Source: Candidatus Omnitrophota bacterium
GTDB taxonomy: Bacteria > Ratteibacteria > UBA8468 > B48-G9 > JAFGKM01
Assembly (NCBI GenBank): GCA_016928555.1
Contig: JAFGKM010000083.1
Coordinates: forward strand, 1 to 53,168
Direction: 5' to 3'
Length of the DNA: 53,168 nucleotides
The first letter of the stretch is position 1, and every line of letters begins with the position of its first letter. The notes below the pieces were generated by a model. That model had not been told where the DNA came from, ran no database searches, and saw only the letters and a program-made list of their open reading frames with translations. The position numbers and the translations under genes were made by a program. This document shows positions 47,523 to 53,168 of this stretch, in pieces.

Positions 47523-48827
47523 TCACGTTTCACTTTTCTCAATAATGCTTGTTATCGTGCCTTTGTACAGCCGGGTTGCTATCCTGTCGCCGTTTTTCAC
47601 CGTATCCGCGTCTTTTACAGCTTTTCCGTTGCTGAAGGTAATGCTGTAACCTCTTTTAAGAACCTTGAGAGGATTCATAAGCTCCATCCTGTCACCGTTT
47701 CTTTCCAGCATATTGAGACGCCCTTTTATGAATGCACGGGCCGCTCCTGCAAGCGCAACAGGCGACTGCTTCAGAAAAAATTCTGCCGAAGCGGTGTTCC
47801 GTGCAACGTTATTTCTGAAATCCGAGATGAGCGTTTTGAAAACCTGCGTTCTTTTACGGAAGAAAAAATCCGTGAAGATGCGCAGATGTTTTTCCGCCTC
47901 CTCCAGCGAACCCCTTTCTGAAAAAAGAATATTGCCCGCAATGTCTGCAAGAACCCTGCTCTCCCCGTTAATCCGGTCTTCAAAATCCTTCATGCGGCCT
48001 ATGATGAACTCCGCCGCCGCGGTCGGGCTTATCAGTCTTTTGTGAGCCACGATATCCACAACCGTCTCGTCCCTCCTGTGCCCTATGCCCGAAAGAACGG
48101 GTATGGGAAATTTTGCAACGGCCGCTCCTATGTTATAGTTGTCAAAACTGTGCAGGTCTACCTGGTCGCCGCCGCCTCTGATAATCACTGCAACGTCATA
48201 ATTCTTAATCTTGCCGAGGCATTTGCCCAGAGCGAGAATAACGGATTGTTCTGTCTGCCCTCCCTGCATGTACGCGGGAAAAAGCGTCACAGACACTGCA
48301 TATCCGTAAGGGTTGTTCTGCAGGGTATTCAGGAAATCCTCGTATCCTGCGGCGGAGGCGGATGAGATGACGGCTATTCTCTGCGGTACAAGAGGAAAAG
48401 GCAGTTGCTTGTTATTATCCAGCACCCCCTCTTTTTCAAGCCGTTCAATTATCTTCTTGCGGTGAAGGGCAAATTCGCCTATCGTGTAAGAAGGGTCTAT
48501 ATCTATAATGTTGAGCTTGAAACCGTATACCTCATGAAAACTGACTTCGGCAACAAGAAGAACCTTCAGCCCTTCTTTCAACTGCTGGCCGGTATCCCTG
48601 CTGAATTTCTGCCGTATATAATCGAGCCGCCCCTTCCATATAACCGCTCCCGTTTTTGCAGTAACGGCATTTTCTTCTTTTTCAACAAGGTCTACGTAGC
48701 AGTGCCCTGAATTGGGATTCACCCTGAATGAGGCTATCTCCGCCGTAACGCGGTACTGCATGGGAAACCCGGCCTGCAGGGCATCGCGTATTACCTCCAG
48801 GAATTGTTTAAGCGTCACCGTTTCCAT
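47523..48827 (-). CDS. xseA: Exodeoxyribonuclease VII large subunit
   Basis: 434 residues. An N-terminal OB-fold (VTAEIASFRVNPNSGHCYVDLVE) precedes the catalytic domain: IAVISSASAAGYEDFLNTL, VAVIIRGGGDQVDLHSFDNYNIGAAVAKFPIPVLSGIGHRRDETVVDIVAH with the conserved GGG, Asp and GHxxD motifs, and a coiled-coil C-terminal region. ExoVII degrades single-stranded DNA in repair and forms a complex with XseB. Start overlaps the GGQ protein gene by 20 nt. Confidence 0.95.
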   Translation of the reverse strand: METVTLKQFLEVIRDALQAGFPMQYRVTAEIASFRVNPNSGHCYVDLVEKEENAVTAKTGAVIWKGRLDYIRQKFSRDTGQQLKEGLKVLLVAEVSFHEVYGFKLNIIDIDPSYTIGEFALHRKKIIERLEKEGVLDNNKQLPFPLVPQRIAVISSASAAGYEDFLNTLQNNPYGYAVSVTLFPAYMQGGQTEQSVILALGKCLGKIKNYDVAVIIRGGGDQVDLHSFDNYNIGAAVAKFPIPVLSGIGHRRDETVVDIVAHKRLISPTAAAEFIIGRMKDFEDRINGESRVLADIAGNILFSERGSLEEAEKHLRIFTDFFFRKRTQVFKTLISDFRNNVARNTASAEFFLKQSPVALAGAARAFIKGRLNMLERNGDRMELMNPLKVLKRGYSITFSNGKAVKDADTVKNGDRIATRLYKGTITSIIEKSET

Positions 48828-49143
48828 AGCCGTTTATTACATTCCTCCTCATCCATTTTTTTTCACTGCGCTTTTTTTTTGCGGTCAGCTCCTTCTCCCT
48901 CGCATAACGGGGTTTCCGGGTAGCTATGCGCTTTTTTTGCGGCTCTCTCAAAACCCTCAGTTTTTCCTCCAGCCGCTCCATCGCAAGCTGTCTGTTCTGA
49001 TGCTGAAACCTGTGCTCCGTCGCCCTTGCCGTTACGCCCGTGGGGACGTGGAGTATTTTAACGGCGGTTTCCTTCCTGTTTTTCCTCTGCCCGCCCGGCC
49101 CCCTGCTGCGATAGAAGTATATTTTCACCTCTTCCGGCTTCAT
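48808..49143 (-). CDS. GGQ-motif peptidyl-tRNA hydrolase (release factor-like, ArfB/RF-H type)
   Basis: 111 residues. YRSRGPGGQRKNRKETAVKILHVPTGV contains the GGQ loop of class I release factors, which triggers peptidyl-tRNA hydrolysis at the ribosome. It lacks codon-recognition domains. The basic C-terminal tail (KKRIATRKPRYAREKELTAKKKRSEKKW) resembles ArfB, which inserts in the mRNA channel of stalled ribosomes. So a ribosome-rescue role is likely. It overlaps xseA by 20 nt and is divergent from the operon at 49239. Confidence 0.88.
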   Translation of the reverse strand: MKPEEVKIYFYRSRGPGGQRKNRKETAVKILHVPTGVTARATEHRFQHQNRQLAMERLEEKLRVLREPQKKRIATRKPRYAREKELTAKKKRSEKKWMRRNVINGYGNGDA

Positions 49144-49204
49144 AATTCAATGTTACCATACTTCCCCCGCGTTGCGCCAAAAAGACCGGAAAAACCCTTT
49201 ATTA

Positions 49205-49232
49205 TTGACAAATCCGGAGGAGGGAGTATAAT
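49205..49232 (+). promoter_or_regulatory. Consensus promoter whose start point falls on the next ATG
   Basis: TTGACA (49205-49210), 16-nt spacer, TATAAT (49227-49232); both hexamers perfect. Predicted start is at about 49239, which is the ATG itself. An SD-like GGAGGAGGG lies inside the spacer and would not be transcribed from this promoter. Confidence 0.85.
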
Positions 49233-49238
49233 GTTCAT

Positions 49239-49799
49239 ATGAAATCCCCGGGAAGATTGAAGCTGTGGATTGACAGGGAAATTCAACTGAAACTGGTCGT
49301 GTATGCGCTCGTATCTCTTGCCGTCGCGTGCGCAATAGTCAGCATAGCCTCTTTCTACATTATATGGAACGACGTTGCCGAAAGGGTTCTCCGCGCAGGG
49401 GAGTTTTCAAACCTATATGCCGCTTCTCTGAGAAAATTCACAATTTTCAACATTATCCTTATATTGTTCCTGGCGGTTCTTGTAACTCTGGGGATGCTTC
49501 TCCTTTCCCATAAAGTAGCCGGTCCCGCATACCGGATAAGAAAAATACTTAAGGACCTCCAGGAAGGTAAAAAGCCGGCTTTCTCTTTGCGGAAAGGGGA
49601 TTCCCTGAAACCAATGCTGGAAGAACTTGAAAAACTTTCCGCCCGTTATACGGATATAGGAGAAAGCGCCCTAAGCGTTGTTGAGCGGTGGAAGAACACC
49701 GAGGTTAAGGATATGAGTTTAACCCTTGCGCTGAAAGAACTTGAAAACAAGCTTGTTTATCTGACCGTCTCTCAGGAGAGGGAAGAGGAGAACAAATGA
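49239..49799 (+). CDS. Small two-helix membrane protein with HAMP-like region
   Basis: 186 residues. Membrane helices at about 17-42 and 66-90 with a short periplasmic loop (WNDVAERVLRAGEFSNLYAAS). The second helix is followed by LLSHKVAGPAYRIRKILKDLQEGK, the pattern of a HAMP linker, then a charged helical tail to the end. No kinase or output domain is present. It could be an accessory sensor or membrane anchor for the operon. Overlaps the next gene by four bases (ATGA). Confidence 0.7.
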   Translation: MKSPGRLKLWIDREIQLKLVVYALVSLAVACAIVSIASFYIIWNDVAERVLRAGEFSNLYAASLRKFTIFNIILILFLAVLVTLGMLLLSHKVAGPAYRIRKILKDLQEGKKPAFSLRKGDSLKPMLEELEKLSARYTDIGESALSVVERWKNTEVKDMSLTLALKELENKLVYLTVSQEREEENK

Positions 49800-50689
49800 G
49801 CGGGAAAAAAGGGTTTACCTTCATAGAAGTAGTAATATTCTGCTTTATAGCAATAACACTGCTTACTCTTGTCATCGGACTCGGGTTTAATTCGCGGGAA
49901 TTTGCAAGGACGATTGGATGCGTAAACAATATGAAGAATATTGCGCAGGCGGTTGAAAATTTCCAGGCGGACCACAAAACAACGCCTTCCAGCATCGCCG
50001 ATTTGTATCCTGCCTACATTGAAAGCGAGAAAGCATTGGTATGCCCCTCTGACAGGAAGTCAAACGGCAACAGCTACGACGCTTTTTACATCGGGCGGTT
50101 TATTGACGAAGGGGATGCCAACAAGATATTTCTCGCCTGCCCGCGCCACCACAGGAGAAGCAAAACCGTAGCCGCCTATCTTTCTTACGCAGTTGACATA
50201 GGGAGAAGCCAGAAGGTGCAGTGGAGCGGGACCAATGCGGAATTCGGGGAAGTGTACAGCGGCGGAGAGCTTTCATTTGCGGACGGCACCACAGTGCAGA
50301 TAAACTCAGGGAAGGTCGGGCTTCTTTCTTCTTTCGTGGACAACGAAAACAAAATCTACGGCATCGTATATACGCTGGACGGAGCGGAAAGCACGCTGAC
50401 GGTCACCCACGAGGGAGAATCAAAGTTTGAGATTATCACTCCTGCCGTCATCGCTGGAGTGGAAGGAACCAAGTTTGCCGTCCGGAACTGGCTGACCGAA
50501 AACAAGATACAATCTTACGTTTCCGTTTCTGATGGAGCGGTAGCCGTAGAAGACAGAAGCATGGATGTAAAAGCCTCTGTCGTTCAGCCGAACCAGGTAT
50601 TTTCTGTTGCCGTGCCGGTCGCTTTGGAAGATGCGGATTCAGTAAAAATAAGAAATAGAGTTCCCAGAAAACCGTCCAGGCGCAAATAA
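49796..50689 (+). CDS. Prepilin-like N-terminus fused to a FecR domain
   Basis: 297 residues. The start KKGFTFIEVVIFCFIAITLL is a prepilin signature with cleavage after Gly and Glu at +5. Residues about 40-110 (GCVNNMKNIAQAVENFQADH, LVCPSDRKSNG, ACPRHHR) resemble the pseudopilin head with its usual Cys pair. From about 145, GEVYSGGELSFADGTTVQINSG and FEIITPAVIAGVEGTKFAVR form a FecR-like domain, usually periplasmic. If both parts are real, a pilus-type protein displays a FecR sensor outside the cell. It lies between a HAMP-like protein and a CHASE2/HD-GYP protein. Confidence 0.75.
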   Translation: MSGKKGFTFIEVVIFCFIAITLLTLVIGLGFNSREFARTIGCVNNMKNIAQAVENFQADHKTTPSSIADLYPAYIESEKALVCPSDRKSNGNSYDAFYIGRFIDEGDANKIFLACPRHHRRSKTVAAYLSYAVDIGRSQKVQWSGTNAEFGEVYSGGELSFADGTTVQINSGKVGLLSSFVDNENKIYGIVYTLDGAESTLTVTHEGESKFEIITPAVIAGVEGTKFAVRNWLTENKIQSYVSVSDGAVAVEDRSMDVKASVVQPNQVFSVAVPVALEDADSVKIRNRVPRKPSRRK

Positions 50690-50710
50690 CCGGAAGGCCG
50701 CTGAAGATGC

Positions 50711-53005
50711 ATGAAACCAACCACTGTCATAAAACTTGTCGCGGGATGTTTGATTGCCCTCTCTGTCGGTATCCTCTTTTTAATCAAATCGTTTGAAAAA
50801 TCCGAGCTCACGCTGTATGACTGGCGTATTCACCGCTCATATGCGCCGCAGGCAATTCCGGTTCCCGTTGCAATAGTCGGGTTGACCGAACATTTTGAAT
50901 CAGACGTGGGAGAACCTTTTTCGCGCAAATTTTACACTCAACTGCTTGAAATTATGGAAAAAGAAGAGGCCTCCGTAGTGGGCTTTGATATCTTCTTCCC
51001 GCAGGTAACCGACAGCGCCGTTGATGCAGAGTTCATAAAAGCCATCAAAAAAAACGGCAAAGTCATACTTCCCGTCTTCTCTCCTACGCGGCTTACCGAA
51101 AGAAAAGGAGCGTTTTATCCGGCGCCTTCGGTGAGAGGGAGCTCCGAGGAATTTAATAATGCCGCCTTTTCGCTAGGGCATATAAACACGCTGTCAGGAG
51201 AGGACCAGGTTGTAAGAAAGATACCTGTATTTATCAAGGCGAAGGATACGGACTACCCCCAGATTTCCCTTGAAATGGCGAGGATTTATCAAAACCGGAA
51301 GGAAATAAGCGTACCTTTCAGGATAGACTCTCCGCTTGTCTCGTTCATCCCGGTAAGAGCAGACGGCAGTATATACATAAAACTTCTCCCGCCCGACGAG
51401 CTGGCAAAAAAGCACTTCATCTCCTTTGAAGACGTTATACTCGGCAGGTTCCCGGACGGTTTTTTTAAAAACAAGGCGGTTATCGTCGGGCAGACGATAG
51501 TAGGAGCGAAAAATGCAGACCTTGTCCCGACGCCGTGGGGAACGCAGTTCGGGGTCTTGCTTCAGGCGGGGATTTTGCACAACGTGCTTTCCGGGCAGTA
51601 TGTACACCGGATTGACGATAAAGCTGTCTTAATAGCGCTCTTGTTGCTCGGCTCCGTCCTGGGTATTATTGTATTCTCCAGCGGCGCCGCAGGCAATACT
51701 CTGTTGCTGGGGGGATTTTCGGCGCTGTCTGTTCTCTTCTCTTTTTATGCGATGAAACATGCCTGCCTTTTTATCGACATCGTCCCTTTCTTTTTCCTTT
51801 TTTTATTTCTTTATTTTGCTTCCCTCGTCTATTCTCTGGCGAAGGCCGTTAAACAGCTCTTCAGAAGAGAAAGCGCAATAAAAATCATGAGGGATGTTGA
51901 AAGAGAGATTACAGGCATTCTCAACCCTGCCGAGATTCCCGGCATTACGGGGGATTTTTCATCCTCGGTATGGGGAGGGTCCGTACTGATTGAACAGACC
52001 CCCGAAATAACCATGCGCACACTGCTTGTTTCTCTCGGCATTGAAACGGGAGCTTTTCTCCTTGTGCAAATTCCGGGAAAGCTTCAGATAATAGCACAGC
52101 ACGGAGAGCCGCTATTCAAGAAAATTGACATGGACAAGCTGACACGGAGAGTAATGGCGGCAAACCGTCCCGTAATGCTTAACCGCAACCAGCTAAAAAA
52201 CGAATGGGGAGCCGGAGCTCTGCGAAACCTGATACTTTTGCCCGTCATTGTGCAGCCTACATACAGGATATCTGGGCTTTTTATAAATAAATACCCCGCC
52301 CCATTCTCAAAATCCTCTCATTTCTCAAGAGACGACATACCTCTAATCCATACCCTTTCCATGCAGGCACTGATAGCGATACAAAACGCCCGTCTTAACC
52401 TCGCTCTGAAAGACACGCAGATGGAAAGCATTTTCCGTCTGTCCGTGGCAATTGAATACAGGGACAGGGAAACAGGCATGCACATACACCGGGTGAGCGA
52501 ATATTCAGGGCTCATCGCGCAGAATATCGGATTAAAGAAAAGCGAGGCGGAACTGATAAAAAGCGCCATGCCTCTGCACGACATAGGAAAGATAGCAATC
52601 CCGGACCATATCCTGCTTAAGCCGGGGAAACTTACCCCAGAAGAAAGAAAAATAGTCGAACAGCATCCCATAATAGGCGCCAAAATGCTTGAAGGCTCGG
52701 ATTCCCTGCTGTTGCAGGTATCGGGAACAATCGCCCTCTACCATCATGAAAAATATGACGGCTCGGGATACCCCTTTCACCTGAAAGGCGTCGGCATACC
52801 GCTTTACGGCAGAATTGCGGCTATCGCGGATATTTTTGACGCAATCTCCTCAAAGAGGGTGTACAAAAAGGCTGAGAGCATACAGACCGGGTTTGCCTTC
52901 GTCAGGGAAGCGTCCGGGACAATTTTCGACCCGCTGATGACAGAAGCTTTCATCAGGCAGGAAGAGGAAATTAAAAAGATACGTGATAAGTATAAAGACG
53001 TATAA
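50711..53005 (+). CDS. CHASE2-HD-GYP signalling protein (putative cyclic-di-GMP phosphodiesterase)
   Basis: 764 residues. Helix about 7-26, then a CHASE2 extracellular sensor (about 27-290: LTLYDWRIHRSYAPQAIP, VVGFDIFFPQ, FKNKAVIVGQT). Several membrane helices (about 297-380), a GAF-like region (about 400-560), and a C-terminal HD-GYP domain. The last carries PLHDIGKIAIPDHILLKPG near residue 620 and HHEKYDGSGYP near 677, the full metal and GYP motifs for cyclic-di-GMP hydrolysis. CHASE2 and FecR domains often occur together, fitting the upstream gene. Ordinary start; gap 21 nt. Confidence 0.93.
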   Translation: MKPTTVIKLVAGCLIALSVGILFLIKSFEKSELTLYDWRIHRSYAPQAIPVPVAIVGLTEHFESDVGEPFSRKFYTQLLEIMEKEEASVVGFDIFFPQVTDSAVDAEFIKAIKKNGKVILPVFSPTRLTERKGAFYPAPSVRGSSEEFNNAAFSLGHINTLSGEDQVVRKIPVFIKAKDTDYPQISLEMARIYQNRKEISVPFRIDSPLVSFIPVRADGSIYIKLLPPDELAKKHFISFEDVILGRFPDGFFKNKAVIVGQTIVGAKNADLVPTPWGTQFGVLLQAGILHNVLSGQYVHRIDDKAVLIALLLLGSVLGIIVFSSGAAGNTLLLGGFSALSVLFSFYAMKHACLFIDIVPFFFLFLFLYFASLVYSLAKAVKQLFRRESAIKIMRDVEREITGILNPAEIPGITGDFSSSVWGGSVLIEQTPEITMRTLLVSLGIETGAFLLVQIPGKLQIIAQHGEPLFKKIDMDKLTRRVMAANRPVMLNRNQLKNEWGAGALRNLILLPVIVQPTYRISGLFINKYPAPFSKSSHFSRDDIPLIHTLSMQALIAIQNARLNLALKDTQMESIFRLSVAIEYRDRETGMHIHRVSEYSGLIAQNIGLKKSEAELIKSAMPLHDIGKIAIPDHILLKPGKLTPEERKIVEQHPIIGAKMLEGSDSLLLQVSGTIALYHHEKYDGSGYPFHLKGVGIPLYGRIAAIADIFDAISSKRVYKKAESIQTGFAFVREASGTIFDPLMTEAFIRQEEEIKKIRDKYKDV

Positions 53006-53168
53006 AACATGGCTAATAGCTGATGGCCAATCGCTAATGGGTACTGTCAAAAAACAGATGAAAAAGGCAGGCGGAGAGGCAGAGAGCGAATTGCGGAGGG
53101 ACAGCAGCGAAACAAGCAAAACGAAGCAATGAGTAGCCGGGGCTCCACGCGGTTGTGCATGGAGAACA
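53006..53168. other. Intergenic end of window
   Basis: No gene is credible. GGCTAATAGCTGATGGCCAAT-type words occur at 53010-53040. Near 53130 GTAG precedes a CTCCACGC / GCATGGAG hairpin, which may be another REP-like element cut by the window edge. Confidence 0.4.

Noticed and set aside
53041-53168. A third copy of the 125-nt element at the right edge
   Set aside because: Word composition is similar but the conserved blocks GAGGAAG, CGACGCA and CCAACGA are not there.

Overview
The window comes from a diderm bacterium of roughly 50% GC. LptB, RseP, a lipoprotein and prepilin-like proteins point to an outer membrane. Isoprenoids come from the MEP pathway (dxr, ispG). The mix of Gfo/Idh/MocA oxidoreductases, a UROD-family protein, a uronate isomerase, a neutral-ceramidase-like protein and a large DUF6785-like membrane protein, with gaps dense in palindromic repeats, resembles uncultured candidate phyla near the PVC/Omnitrophota group. 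That placement is inference with low confidence.

Layout. 1-2260 (minus): a prepilin start with its own promoter, then yraN, rplS, trmD and rpsP. 2389-12053 (minus): accessory metabolism (oxidoreductase, M20 hydrolase, aminotransferase), a stand-alone CoaC, an APC permease fused to a PTS EIIA-like domain, a lipoate/octanoate transferase, tRNA-Arg(CCU), a ceramidase-like protein and another oxidoreductase. 12109-20065 (minus): an informational and envelope block reading yebC, ruvC, ruvA, ruvB, lptB, uppS, dxr, rseP, ispG. 20237-22787 (minus): a BFN-domain protein after an EF-G-like GTPase. 23241-23357 is a 5S rRNA with a consensus promoter and no 16S or 23S beside it.

23813-27847 (plus): UROD-like protein, a metallophosphoesterase-PHP fusion and an oxidoreductase. 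28038-34282 (minus): gatA, DUF6785-like protein, uxaC, lipoprotein and a DppA peptidase. 34385-37391 (minus): rplM, a homocitrate/Re-citrate-synthase-like enzyme and an aconitase-family large subunit. 37474-42025 (minus): rpe, hisD, a PHP-like protein, and separately creD. 42210-44083 is a small AT-rich accessory island: a nuclease-like orphan, a decayed MNT/HEPN pair and a duplicated mfd tail. 44250-49143 (minus): a GGQ protein, xseA, xseB and mfd. 49239-53005 (plus): a three-gene signalling operon of a HAMP-like membrane protein, a prepilin-FecR fusion and a CHASE2/HD-GYP protein.

The strongest unexplained signals are these. (1) Two 125-nt elements have conserved cores and stems that change in a compensatory way. 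(2) A dispersed family of covarying hairpins carries a GTAG foot like REP elements. (3) A second, diverged copy of the mfd 3' end lies across an MNT/HEPN cassette. (4) The prepilin-FecR plus CHASE2-HD-GYP operon. (5) Two consensus promoters have predicted start points on the ATG. Functions are inferred from reading the sequence; no database search was run.
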